NCBI GenBank assembly: GCA_029268615.1
Contig: JAQWNM010000001.1
Span: 62,001 to 126,000 of the forward strand
Length of the DNA stretch: 64,000 bases
Direction of reading: 5' to 3'
Source: SAR86 cluster bacterium
GTDB taxonomy: Bacteria > Pseudomonadota > Gammaproteobacteria > Magnimaribacterales > Magnimaribacteraceae
This document shows, piece by piece, positions 54,276 through 63,342 of this stretch. The notes under the pieces were generated by a model. That model made no database searches. It saw nothing but the letters and a program-made list of their open reading frames with translations, and was not told where the DNA came from. The translations under genes and the position numbers were made by a program. Each line of letters starts with the position of its first letter. Positions within the stretch are counted from its first letter, which is position 1.

Positions 54276-55292
54276 CTATATTTTTTTTATTAAATTATCT
54301 ATTTCATCTATTACTTCTATAGAAGAAATTTCTAATAAACTTTCATGATAACCATGCTCTCCCTTCCCTTCTCTAACTTTACTATAGCCCTTAGATTTTC
54401 TAAGAATTTTAGCTCTTACATTTAAAGGAGGAGTAAATTCTGGGTCTGTAGGACCAAAAAGAGCAACTTGGTAAGAGCCTACAGCTGCAGCTACATGCAT
54501 TAAACCAGAATCATTAGATATCACTGTTCCTTGCGAAATAATATCAACTACGTCTAATAAGGAAGTTTTTCCACTAAGATCAAAAAAAGAAGACTCTTTT
54601 TCTAATTTCATATTTCCAGCCACTTCAGCACAAACTAACATATCTTTTTTTGATCCAATCAATAAAACTTGCTTCCCAAGATCTAAATAGTGGTCGCCTA
54701 CTTCAGCATACTTCTTTGTGGGCCATCTTTTTGCAGGTCCAAATTCAGCTCCTGGACAAAGGATTATGGGATTATTCTTAAAATCTAGATCATATTCCTT
54801 ACTTATTCTATCTATATTTGAAACATCAACCTCTAAGGAAGGAAAATTATAATCATCACCAACTGGTTGAAAATTATTTGCTAAAGCGCAGAACCTTTGA
54901 ATCATTAAAGGGTGATCTTTCATAACCAACTTCTTAGTATCGTTAAGAAGAAAATGTCTTAACTCTCCTAACCATCCAGTCCTTTTAGGTATATTTGCTG
55001 CCAAAGGCACTATTGTTGATTTTAAAGAATTAGGAAGTATTAGAACCCAATCATAAGTATCCTTTAAATTTCTGCCTAAATTCCATCTCCTCTTTATTAA
55101 TAAGTCTCCATGTAAAAAAGGTAATAAAATTGAATTTGAAACTTCTTTCATCCTGTCTAGTAAAGAAAGAGTCCACTCTGGTGCCAAAACATCTATAGAA
55201 GATTCTGGATAAGTTTCCTTTAATTTCTTAAATAATCCTTGAGCTATAATTGTGTCTCCAACCCAAGAAGGACCAATAATTAGAATTCTCAT
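54276..55292 (-). CDS. waaF: ADP-heptose:LPS heptosyltransferase II
   Basis: GT9-family heptosyltransferase of 338 residues that builds the inner core on the cytoplasmic face. The N-terminal IIGPSWVGDTIIAQGLFK, VLPNSLKS-like ILPNSLKSTIVPL, RTGWLGELRHFLLND and the donor-site CPGAEFGPAKRWP are WaaF signatures. SNDSGLMHVAAA is the conserved ADP-binding segment. It follows ilvE after 24 bases. It is the only heptosyltransferase in the window. Confidence 0.93.
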   Translation of the reverse strand: MRILIIGPSWVGDTIIAQGLFKKLKETYPESSIDVLAPEWTLSLLDRMKEVSNSILLPFLHGDLLIKRRWNLGRNLKDTYDWVLILPNSLKSTIVPLAANIPKRTGWLGELRHFLLNDTKKLVMKDHPLMIQRFCALANNFQPVGDDYNFPSLEVDVSNIDRISKEYDLDFKNNPIILCPGAEFGPAKRWPTKKYAEVGDHYLDLGKQVLLIGSKKDMLVCAEVAGNMKLEKESSFFDLSGKTSLLDVVDIISQGTVISNDSGLMHVAAAVGSYQVALFGPTDPEFTPPLNVRAKILRKSKGYSKVREGKGEHGYHESLLEISSIEVIDEIDNLIKKI

Positions 55293-55316
55293 TTCGTAAA
55301 AGTAACTAAGACCTTA

Positions 55317-56234
55317 TTAAATGTAAGTATGCCAATCTTGAAACTCTGATCTTAGCCCCCTTACTTGCTCATAATAGGTTTTTTGTAAAATTTCAGTTAC
55401 TTCTCCTCTTTTACCTGAGCCTACATGATTAGAATCAATTGCTCTAATAGGAACAACTTCAGCAGCAGTACCAGTGAAAAAAGCTTCATCTATATCTTTT
55501 ATTTCATGAGGCATTATTTTCCTAACTACTGTATTTATCCCTTTTTGTTTAGCTAGATCAATGATGGATTTTCTTGTAATGCCATCTAAGCAAGCATCCA
55601 AGTCAGGAGTATGAAGTTCTTTATTTTTTACTACAAAGAAATTTTCTCCTGAACCTTCAGCTATATATCCCTCTAAATCTAGCATTAAAGCCTCATCGTA
55701 ACCTTCATTAAGAACTTCGTTTAAGGCAACAATGGAATTTACATAATTTCCATTCACTTTAGCGGAAGAGACAGGATTTCTAACCTGCCTTTTATAATCA
55801 GAAATTTTAACATTTATTCCTTTTTCTGCAGCTTCTGGAGACATGTAAGAAGGCCATTCCCACGCCGCTATAATTGTATGAACTTTGAGGTTGTCTGCCC
55901 TAAGCCCCATACCTTCTGATCCATAGAAGCACATGGGTCTAATATAAGCTTCTTTAAGATTATTCCTCTTAATAACCTCAACTTGAGCTAGATTAAGTTC
56001 CTCTTTAGAAAATTGCATTGGTAAATTTACTGTTTTGGCTGAAGAAAATAATCTCTCCGTGTGATCCTTTAACCTAAAGATGGAAGTACCTTGTGGACTA
56101 GAGTAAGCTCTTACTCCTTCAAAAACTCCCACACCATAATGCAAAGTATGAGTTAATACATGCACTTTAGCTTCAGACCAGTCTACCCATTCTCCGTCTA
56201 ACCATATTTGACCATTGACATTAGATAAATCCAC
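55317..56234 (-). CDS. ilvE: Branched-chain amino acid aminotransferase
   Basis: Class IV PLP aminotransferase, final step for leucine, isoleucine and valine. It has 305 residues. The start is GTG with AAGGAA upstream, and no ATG is better placed. HYGVGVFEGVRAY, the PLP-lysine segment SSAKVNGNYVNSI and EGYIAEGSGENFF are typical. It leads the ilvE-waaF-waaG-waaP run, the arrangement known in Pseudomonas, and is divergent from algC. Confidence 0.95.
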   Translation of the reverse strand: MDLSNVNGQIWLDGEWVDWSEAKVHVLTHTLHYGVGVFEGVRAYSSPQGTSIFRLKDHTERLFSSAKTVNLPMQFSKEELNLAQVEVIKRNNLKEAYIRPMCFYGSEGMGLRADNLKVHTIIAAWEWPSYMSPEAAEKGINVKISDYKRQVRNPVSSAKVNGNYVNSIVALNEVLNEGYDEALMLDLEGYIAEGSGENFFVVKNKELHTPDLDACLDGITRKSIIDLAKQKGINTVVRKIMPHEIKDIDEAFFTGTAAEVVPIRAIDSNHVGSGKRGEVTEILQKTYYEQVRGLRSEFQDWHTYI

Positions 56235-56310
56235 TTTTTATTCCTTAAAAAAAAATTATTAAAATAAGATCAGCAAGATTATCATAGCCTTGCAGTAACA
56301 TACTAAAAAA

Positions 56311-56345
56311 TAACATCTTAAAATAGAATATAAAATATGATGTTA
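56311..56345. promoter_or_regulatory. Spaced inverted repeat between ilvE and algC
   Basis: TAACATC (56311-56317) and GATGTTA (56339-56345) are perfect reverse complements 21 bases apart, about two helical turns. Between them lies TATAAA (56329-56334), a possible -10 for algC. The spacing would suit a dimeric regulator of the divergent pair, but AT-rich chance repeats are possible. Confidence 0.25.
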
Positions 56346-56361
56346 GAAAAAGGGAAAAAAA

Positions 56362-57738
56362 TTGAAACTTAATGAGAATATATTTAGAGCTTACGATATA
56401 AGAGGAATTGCCTTTGAAGATCTTAGTGAAGAAGTTGTTATTCATATAGGAATTGAACTAGCTAAACTAACTATAATTCATGGAAAATCATCAGTCATAG
56501 TTGGAAGAGATGGAAGAAATTCCAGTCCTCAAATGTGTAATTTTTTAAAAAAAGGTATACTTAAAACTGGTTGCAACGTTATAGATATAGGTATTGTTCC
56601 AACTCCTGCTTTATATTTCGCAACACATACATTAGAAACTGATTGTGGAATTATGATCACAGGAAGTCACAATCCATCAAACTTTAATGGATTTAAAATT
56701 GTCATGAATAATGTTGCAATTTCAGGTGAGCAAATACAGAACCTTAAAAATTCTATACTACAATTTGATAATTCTAGATCTGAGAACTTTCTAAAAGGAG
56801 AAGAAAAAAATATAGGGATACTGCAGAAATACTCAAGATGTATCGTTGAAAATATTAACCTGAAAAGGTCTTTAAAGATTGTAATAGATTGTGGAAATGG
56901 AGCAGCGAGTGTTATTGCTCAAAAAATATTTACAGATCTTGGATGTGAAGTTATTTCACTTTTTTGTGAATTAGATGGTGATTTCCCTAACCACCATCCA
57001 GATCCCTCAAGGGAAGAAAATATGCAGGATCTGATATCAGAAGTTAAGAGAAATAAAGCAGATATTGGACTAGCCTTTGATGGAGATGGAGATAGACTGG
57101 GTGTCGTCTCACCTACTGGAGAAATTATTTATGCTGATAGGCAAATGATGCTTTTTGCTAAAGATATTTTAGAAAAGAAAAATAAAAGGAAAATAGTTTA
57201 CGATGTAAAATGCTCTAAACTCCTTCCTGAAATCATTAAAGAATATGATGGTATTCCAGTTATATCGAAAACAGGTCATTCTTTTATCAAAGAAAAAATA
57301 AGAGAAGTTAGTGCTGCTTTAGGTGGAGAAATGAGTGGTCATATATTTTTTAATGATAGATGGCCTGGTTTTGATGATGGAATTTATGCTGGAGCAAGAT
57401 TATTAGAAATCATTTCAAATTCAGAGGAAGATCAATTCAAATCCATACCTAAAATATTCTCTACACCTGAAATCAATATTGAAGTAGAAGAAGAGGATAA
57501 ATTTAAGATAATTGAAGACTTTAAAACAATGGCAAGCTTTCCTGATGCAAATATAATTTACATTGATGGTGTAAGAGCTGAATTTAAAAATGGATGGGGT
57601 CTTTTAAGGGCGTCTAATACTTCAGCAATACTTGTTCTTAGATTTGAAGCCGAAACAGAAAAAGAACTAGAAAGAATTATTGATTTATTTAGAAAAGAAA
57701 TAGGTAAGATAGACAAAAAGTTAATGAAATTTGGTTAA
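56362..57738 (+). CDS. algC: Phosphomannomutase/phosphoglucomutase AlgC type
   Basis: Interconverts hexose 6- and 1-phosphates for nucleotide-sugar and envelope synthesis. It has 458 residues. The start is TTG at 56362 with AGGGAA about 7 bases upstream. NIFRAYDIRG follows immediately, as in AlgC, and the nearby ATGs are out of frame. The phosphoserine is Ser102 in TGSHNP, and the metal loop DGDGDR is at 240-245. GGEMSGHIFF is the sugar-binding loop. It is coupled to argB by TAATG. Confidence 0.94.
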   Translation: MKLNENIFRAYDIRGIAFEDLSEEVVIHIGIELAKLTIIHGKSSVIVGRDGRNSSPQMCNFLKKGILKTGCNVIDIGIVPTPALYFATHTLETDCGIMITGSHNPSNFNGFKIVMNNVAISGEQIQNLKNSILQFDNSRSENFLKGEEKNIGILQKYSRCIVENINLKRSLKIVIDCGNGAASVIAQKIFTDLGCEVISLFCELDGDFPNHHPDPSREENMQDLISEVKRNKADIGLAFDGDGDRLGVVSPTGEIIYADRQMMLFAKDILEKKNKRKIVYDVKCSKLLPEIIKEYDGIPVISKTGHSFIKEKIREVSAALGGEMSGHIFFNDRWPGFDDGIYAGARLLEIISNSEEDQFKSIPKIFSTPEINIEVEEEDKFKIIEDFKTMASFPDANIIYIDGVRAEFKNGWGLLRASNTSAILVLRFEAETEKELERIIDLFRKEIGKIDKKLMKFG

Positions 57739-58613
57739 TGAGCATCACTAGAAAAGAAGCAGAAAATATAGCTTTAGTATTAAGCGAAGGGTTGCCTTAT
57801 ATACAGAGATTCCAAGGCAAAATAATAGTCATAAAATATGGCGGTGCTGCAATGTCAAGAGATGACCTAAAATTTGGCTTTGCCAAAGATATAGCCCTAA
57901 TGAAACTAGTTGGAATGCTTCCAGTAATTATTCATGGCGGAGGTCCTCAAATAAAAGATGAGCTCACAAAAAAAGGAATCAAGTCAAACTTTATTATGGG
58001 TCAAAGAGTTACAGATAAAGAGACTCTAAAAATAGTAATAAAAGTTTTGGGAAATACCATCAATAAAGAAATAGTAAACCTTATTCAAAATTTTGGAGGA
58101 AAATCTAGGGGTTTAATGGGTAATAAGAAGGCGTTAGTTAAAGCTACAAAATTAAATATTCTTAATAAAGACGAAAAAGTTAATTTGGGCTTTGTGGGCA
58201 AAGTAAAAAGTATTGATGTAAAGCAAATTAAGGCTTTATTAAGTAAAAATATAATCCCAGTAATCGCCCCTTTAGGAATAGATAATAAACAAACTTTGAA
58301 CATTAATGCTGATCTAGTTGCATCTAAGATAGCAGCTAGCTTAAATGCTGAAAAACTAATTCTTCTTACAGATGTCAATGGAATATCAGACCACAAGAAT
58401 GAATTAATTCCTCAATTAAATACCAAAAAAGCAAAATTAATATTAAATAAAGATTTTATAAAAGGAGGCATGAAGCCTAAACTAAATTCTGCTGTAGAAG
58501 CTTTAGAGTCCGGAGTTAAAGCTGCTCATATTATTGATGGTAGAGTGCCTCACGCTGTACTCTTAGAAGTTTTAACAGCTGAAGGTGTTGGCACCCTTTT
58601 AGAAGAAAAATGA
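57738..58613 (+). CDS. argB: N-acetylglutamate kinase
   Basis: Second step of arginine synthesis. It has 291 residues. The amino-acid-kinase motifs VIKYGGAAM (31-39, with Lys33) and IIHGGGPQI are clear. FVGKVKSID, INADLVASKIA and KGGMKPKL complete the family pattern. It overlaps algC by one base and slmA by four, the conserved algC-argB-slmA order of Pseudomonas and relatives. Confidence 0.96.
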   Translation: MSITRKEAENIALVLSEGLPYIQRFQGKIIVIKYGGAAMSRDDLKFGFAKDIALMKLVGMLPVIIHGGGPQIKDELTKKGIKSNFIMGQRVTDKETLKIVIKVLGNTINKEIVNLIQNFGGKSRGLMGNKKALVKATKLNILNKDEKVNLGFVGKVKSIDVKQIKALLSKNIIPVIAPLGIDNKQTLNINADLVASKIAASLNAEKLILLTDVNGISDHKNELIPQLNTKKAKLILNKDFIKGGMKPKLNSAVEALESGVKAAHIIDGRVPHAVLLEVLTAEGVGTLLEEK

Positions 58614-59191
58614 CAGAACTAAAACCAAGACAGTTAGAAATTATGCAGAAATTAATTGTCATGTTAGAAAAAAAAGGTCCTGTGAAAGTAACTACTGCTT
58701 TACTAGCAAAAGAATGTGAAATTACAGAAGGAGCAATTTATAGACATTTTCCTAGCAAAAGAAAAATTTATGAAGGCTTGGTAGATTTTTGTGAGCGAAA
58801 TATTTTTGCATTAATTTCAAAAATAAATAATGAGTCTATTAGCCCACTCGAAAAGATACAAAAAATACTCAAAATGTTAATAATTTTTTGTGAAAAGAAT
58901 CCAGGCTTGAGCAAACTACTAACAAGGGAAGCGTTCTCTGAAAATGAGGCAATCCTTGATGAAAGAATAGTACAAATATTTTCTAAGATTGAGTTACATA
59001 TAAAACAGAATTTCCAAAAATATGAACAGGAAACAAAAAAGAAACTCGCTCTATCTTCTTCTTCCTCTGCAAACCTCTTATTATGCCTAGTAGAGGGATC
59101 TATCCAACAATTTGTTAGGTCGGGTTTCACTGAGGATGCTTCAGAAAAATTTGGGCCTCAAATAGAACTCTTAATAAAGTCTATCTCTTAA
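58610..59191 (+). CDS. slmA: Nucleoid occlusion factor SlmA (TetR fold)
   Basis: TetR-like DNA-binding protein that blocks FtsZ assembly over the nucleoid when bound to its chromosomal sites. It has 193 residues. The helix-turn-helix covers about 22-62, ending in AIYRHFPSKRKIYEGL, the SlmA hallmark. Its position directly after argB supports SlmA over a drug-type TetR regulator. I did not notice a site matching GTGAGTACTCAC in the window. Confidence 0.92.
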   Translation: MTELKPRQLEIMQKLIVMLEKKGPVKVTTALLAKECEITEGAIYRHFPSKRKIYEGLVDFCERNIFALISKINNESISPLEKIQKILKMLIIFCEKNPGLSKLLTREAFSENEAILDERIVQIFSKIELHIKQNFQKYEQETKKKLALSSSSSANLLLCLVEGSIQQFVRSGFTEDASEKFGPQIELLIKSIS

Positions 59192-59195
59192 GAGA

Positions 59196-61553
59196 TTAGT
59201 TAGGTGTAGTTTCTTGAAGAAAGTATTCAAAGTAACTGCTTTTAGATATCTCAGATGCCCTTATTCCTGACTTCTTATCTACTTTTATTGATACTAAACC
59301 ATTAGGAGGCAAAGAATTATTTAAAGGTATCTCTTGTATAATGGGTGTCATAAAATCTAACCAAATAGGTAAAGCGGTTGTACTTCCAAATTCTCTATTC
59401 CCAAGACTCTTTGGTGTATCAAACCCCACCCAGACTGTCGTTACTATGTGATCATTGAAACCAGTAAACCAAGTGCTTTCAGCATCATTAGTAGTGCCTG
59501 TTTTAGCAGAAAAATCAGATCTGTTTAAAGATCTTATTTTTTTTCCTGTTCCTCTGTAAGCTGCTTCTTGAAGAATATCCTTTAAAATAAAAGTAATTCG
59601 TGGATCAATATCGGGTTCTTCTTTCTCTATTATTTTTTCCCTCTCATAAATTATTCTTCCTCTACTATCTACCACTTTACTAATAAAATAAGGTTCTATT
59701 TTTTTTCCTCCATTAGCTAACACTGAGTAAGCAGCAGCATTATCTAATGGACTCATTGAGGCAGTACCTAAGGCCAAAGACAAGTCTGAAGGCATCCTAT
59801 CTTTTTTGAAACCAAATTTTGTAACATAATTCTTAACTTTTTCTACTCCTATTTCTCTTAGTAATCTTATAGAAACTAAGTTCCTACTTTGCACTAAGCC
59901 TTCTCGTAAGCGAGTTGGACCATAAAAGTTTCCACTTGCATTTCTTGGTCTCCATTTTTCTTCTAATTCTTCATCTTCAAAAACCACTGGAGCATCATTA
60001 ATGATAGAACTTGGCATAAAGTTGTAATTAAGAGCTGCTGCATAGAGAAAAGGTTTAAAATTTGATCCTAGCAGAGGAGCAGACTGAGTAGCTCTGTCAT
60101 ACTTGCTTAAATTAAAATCATAACCTCCCACTAAAGCCTTTACAGCTCCATCCTTGGGATCCAAAGCTACTAAAGCTCCCTGTACCTCAGGTATCTGTGA
60201 AAGTGAAAGCACCCCAGTTATTTCTGAAACTGAGATCCATAAAATATCCCCTTCATTTACTATGTCATTATATGACTTAGGTTTTAAACCTCGTCGATCA
60301 GGTGAAATATAAGGTCGAGCCCATGATAAATTATCACTCCAAGGGATTTTATAGATTTCACCATTCTCAGCCATTAAAGTAAGATGCTTTCCTACATTAA
60401 TAGCTACAGCTGGAAATTTATATTTAGTTGCCTTTTTATCTTCTAAAGAGTATTTCAGTCTATTTATAAAATTATCTTCATAATTATTTTTTAGAATGTA
60501 TTGATCAGATATCTTATTTAAGTAATCAATCCTTTCTTTTAGCTCTAAAATAAAAAATCCCTCTGGGAAATCTATCTTCACATTTTCAGGCTCCCTAAAC
60601 CCATGCCTATAATCATAAGTTTCAAGACCTTGTTTAAGAGCTTTATTTGCACTCTTTTGTAAAGAAGAACTAATAGTTGTATAGACCTCATAACCCTCCC
60701 GGTAAACTGCCAATCCATACTCACTTACCATATATCTTCTTAAATTCTCTGCTACATATGGCGCGGATACTTCCGATACAAGGCCATGATATGTAGCTGA
60801 GATTGGAGCCCTAAAAGCAAGATTAAATTGGTCTTCTAAAATAAACTCTAATTCCAACATGCGTTTTAACACATAGTTTCTCCTGCTTAAAGCTCTTGCA
60901 GGATTGCTTATTGGATTTACTCTGGATGGAGCCTTGGGCAAAGATGCTATCATTGCGAATTGAGCTAAGTTAAGATCCGAGACTGACTTCCCATAATAAA
61001 CTTCACTAGCTGCTGCTATTCCATAAGCTCTATTTCCAAGAAAAATTCTATTTACATAAAATTCAAATATCTCTTCTTTGCTATATTCATTTTCTAGCTT
61101 ATAGGCCATAAATATATCTTTAATTTTCCTATAAAAATTTACATCTCTTCCAGTGAGATAATTACCAGCTACTTGCATTGTTATAGTACTTCCTCCGCCA
61201 ACTATCTTTCCAGATGAGAGTAATTGGTAAAAAGCCCTTGCAAGTCCTTTAAAATCAACCCCTCCATGATCAAAAAAATTAGAATCTTCAGCTGCTATAA
61301 ATGACTTAACAAGAAGAGGATGGATATCTGTAAAAATAAGTGCTGACCTTCTTTTTTCGCCAAATTCACCTATTAGCTTTTTATCTTCGGTATATATCTT
61401 TAAAGGAACTTGCAGTTGAATTCTTTTTATTTCAGTTTCATCAGGTAGCTTTGGGTCTACATACAAAATTAGGCCGCTAAGACCAAATAAAAATAATATA
61501 AGAGAATACTTTGTTAAAAGCCAAAATTTTAGAATTAAAGTCTTAATCTTCAT
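59196..61553 (-). CDS. mrcA: Penicillin-binding protein 1A, bifunctional
   Basis: Class A PBP that polymerises and crosslinks peptidoglycan, anchored in the inner membrane. It has 785 residues. The membrane anchor is at about 12-31. The glycosyltransferase domain has Glu89 in AAEDSNFFDHGG. The transpeptidase has SNFK with the nucleophile Ser497 and Lys500, then SRN and KTGTTND. It stands divergent from aroK. In Pseudomonas the pilMNOPQ genes separate these two; here only 58 bases do. Confidence 0.95.
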   Translation of the reverse strand: MKIKTLILKFWLLTKYSLILFLFGLSGLILYVDPKLPDETEIKRIQLQVPLKIYTEDKKLIGEFGEKRRSALIFTDIHPLLVKSFIAAEDSNFFDHGGVDFKGLARAFYQLLSSGKIVGGGSTITMQVAGNYLTGRDVNFYRKIKDIFMAYKLENEYSKEEIFEFYVNRIFLGNRAYGIAAASEVYYGKSVSDLNLAQFAMIASLPKAPSRVNPISNPARALSRRNYVLKRMLELEFILEDQFNLAFRAPISATYHGLVSEVSAPYVAENLRRYMVSEYGLAVYREGYEVYTTISSSLQKSANKALKQGLETYDYRHGFREPENVKIDFPEGFFILELKERIDYLNKISDQYILKNNYEDNFINRLKYSLEDKKATKYKFPAVAINVGKHLTLMAENGEIYKIPWSDNLSWARPYISPDRRGLKPKSYNDIVNEGDILWISVSEITGVLSLSQIPEVQGALVALDPKDGAVKALVGGYDFNLSKYDRATQSAPLLGSNFKPFLYAAALNYNFMPSSIINDAPVVFEDEELEEKWRPRNASGNFYGPTRLREGLVQSRNLVSIRLLREIGVEKVKNYVTKFGFKKDRMPSDLSLALGTASMSPLDNAAAYSVLANGGKKIEPYFISKVVDSRGRIIYEREKIIEKEEPDIDPRITFILKDILQEAAYRGTGKKIRSLNRSDFSAKTGTTNDAESTWFTGFNDHIVTTVWVGFDTPKSLGNREFGSTTALPIWLDFMTPIIQEIPLNNSLPPNGLVSIKVDKKSGIRASEISKSSYFEYFLQETTPN

Positions 61554-61562
61554 ATATAGATT

Positions 61563-61568
61563 ATTCTA
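61563..61568 (-). promoter_or_regulatory. Candidate -10 element of mrcA
   Basis: TAGAAT on the minus strand lies 9 bases before the mrcA ATG, implying a leader of about 3 bases. No Shine-Dalgarno is visible in the intervening bases. Confidence 0.3.
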
Positions 61569-61599
61569 ATAAAATTTAAATACTATTACCCATGAAAGA

Positions 61600-61605
61600 T
61601 ATAAT
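61600..61605 (+). promoter_or_regulatory. Perfect TATAAT placing the aroK start on its ATG
   Basis: TATAAT ends exactly 6 bases before the aroK ATG at 61612, so transcription at the normal distance begins on the A of the start codon. There is no ribosome binding site. This is the clearest candidate for a leaderless mRNA in the window. Confidence 0.5.
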
Positions 61606-61611
61606 AACTCT

Positions 61612-62112
61612 ATGAGAATATTTATCGTAGGTCCAATGGCATCAGGAAAATCTTCAGTTGGACCTGAGTTAGCTAAACTCTTCAAATTACCTTTCTTTGA
61701 TTCAGACAAGGTAATTGAATCTAAAACTGGTGTTAATATAAACTGGATTTTTGAGAAAGAGAATGAAGAAGGTTTTAGAAAAAGAGAAACAACAGTCTTA
61801 AAAGAAATAAGTAAAAGAAATAATTTTGTTTTATCTACTGGCGGAGGTTCCATTTTAAAAAAAGAAAATAGAGAGATTATAAAAACTGGCGATCATGTGA
61901 TCTATTTACAAACGTCAGTCAATACTCAGATAAAGAGAACTAAATTTGATAAAAGGCGTCCTCTTATTGATGTAAAAGATAAAAAAATAACTCTTAACAA
62001 TCTTGCTGAAATCCGCAATCCTCTTTATGAAGAAGTAGCCACTTTAACAATTCAAGAAAAACGAACAAATTTTCAAAACCTAATAAAAAGGATAGCTGCA
62101 AATATTGAATAA
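61612..62112 (+). CDS. aroK: Shikimate kinase
   Basis: Phosphorylates shikimate, fifth step of the chorismate pathway. It has 166 residues. The P-loop GPMASGKSS is at 7-15. The shikimate-binding residues are Asp32, Arg58 and the GGG at 77-79, and the lid arginines lie in KRRPLI. It is followed after 9 bases by aroB, the universal aroK-aroB pair. The upstream pil genes usual in this locus are missing. Confidence 0.95.
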   Translation: MRIFIVGPMASGKSSVGPELAKLFKLPFFDSDKVIESKTGVNINWIFEKENEEGFRKRETTVLKEISKRNNFVLSTGGGSILKKENREIIKTGDHVIYLQTSVNTQIKRTKFDKRRPLIDVKDKKITLNNLAEIRNPLYEEVATLTIQEKRTNFQNLIKRIAANIE

Positions 62113-62121
62113 TTTATAAAT

Positions 62122-63213
62122 ATGACTAAAAAGAAAATTAAACTAAATTTAAATGATAATTCATATGAAATTTTCGTTGGTGATGGTATAGCTACAAATA
62201 GCTCTTTAATCAAAAAATTTATTTCGGATAGAGAAGTATTAATTGTATGGGATTCCAAGATTCCTCAGAATAAAATTTCACAAATCTCTAAATCAATTAA
62301 TAAATGCTCGCCTTTCAAACTTAATTCTTTAAAGTTAAGCCTTAGTGAAAAACTTAAGAATTTTACCTCTGTTTCAAAAATCCATAACTTACTTATCAAA
62401 AAGAATTATAGTAGAAATGCATTAGTCATTTGCGTAGGTGGGGGGATTCTTTCTGATGTTTCTGGTTTTGCAGCGGCAACCTATTTAAGAGGTATAGATT
62501 TTATTTTAATGCCTTCTACCCTGTTATCTCAAGTGGATGCATCTATAGGAGGAAAAACTGGGATAAATCACCAAAGAGGAAAGAACTTAATTGGATCTTT
62601 CCACCAACCTAAATTAGTTTTAGCTGATATAACTCTTTTAAAATCTCTTAATACCATTCAAATGTCGGAAGGATTTGCTGAAATAATTAAACATTGCTTA
62701 ATTAAAGATAAAAAACTATTTAATTGGCTAGAAAATAAGATTTCAAAAAAAAGAAAATTAAATGATACTGATTTAACTTACTTAATATATAGATCAATAA
62801 AAATCAAGAGTGCTATTGTTGAAAAAGATGAAAAGGAACAAAACTTAAGAGCTCTTCTTAACTTTGGACATACTTTTGGTCATGCTTTTGAAACTTTGGG
62901 CAAATATAAAAAATATAGTCATGGAGAAGCGGTTTCTTTAGGTATGATTGCAGCATTAAACTTATCTAAGGAATACTATCCTATTCCAGACCTTGAAATT
63001 AACAAAGTAAGGAAACTCCTCTTGCAATTAGGCCTGATAACAAAACCTAAAGAAAAACTTAATTTATCTAAATTCTATTCTGCGATGCAGACTGATAAAA
63101 AAAGACATAATGAATCTTTGAGATTTATCCTACTTGAAAGTCTTGGCATAGCTAGAGTTAAAGAAGATATTCCTAAAGAGTTAATAATTAAGGTCTTAAA
63201 ACAATCATTCTAA
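62122..63213 (+). CDS. aroB: 3-dehydroquinate synthase
   Basis: Second step of the shikimate pathway, cyclising DAHP with NAD+ and zinc. It has 363 residues. CVGGGILSDVSGFAAATYLRG, DASIGGKTGINHQRGKN and the metal histidines in NFGHTFGHAFE and HGEAVSLGM are all present. It lies directly after aroK and before gltB. The substrate is produced by the DAHP synthase encoded at 8007-9065. Confidence 0.96.
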   Translation: MTKKKIKLNLNDNSYEIFVGDGIATNSSLIKKFISDREVLIVWDSKIPQNKISQISKSINKCSPFKLNSLKLSLSEKLKNFTSVSKIHNLLIKKNYSRNALVICVGGGILSDVSGFAAATYLRGIDFILMPSTLLSQVDASIGGKTGINHQRGKNLIGSFHQPKLVLADITLLKSLNTIQMSEGFAEIIKHCLIKDKKLFNWLENKISKKRKLNDTDLTYLIYRSIKIKSAIVEKDEKEQNLRALLNFGHTFGHAFETLGKYKKYSHGEAVSLGMIAALNLSKEYYPIPDLEINKVRKLLLQLGLITKPKEKLNLSKFYSAMQTDKKRHNESLRFILLESLGIARVKEDIPKELIIKVLKQSF

Positions 63214-63342
63214 CCTTTGCTCTAATACTCAGGATTAGCTAGAATAACAATCCTTCTGTTAATAGAGAAGGCTCAAATTTAGGAAACGCCCAGCCTACTA
63301 AATATTAACTATTTAAGTTAGTGTCATTTGGCCTGGAAATAT

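Noticed and set aside
56245-56445. Short hydrophobic minus-strand frame upstream of ilvE
   Set aside because: It overlaps the start of algC and the divergent regulatory region; its hydrophobicity comes from AT-rich sequence.
58768-59130. 120-codon open frame antisense to slmA
   Set aside because: It is covered by slmA and rich in serine and phenylalanine as expected of a reverse frame.
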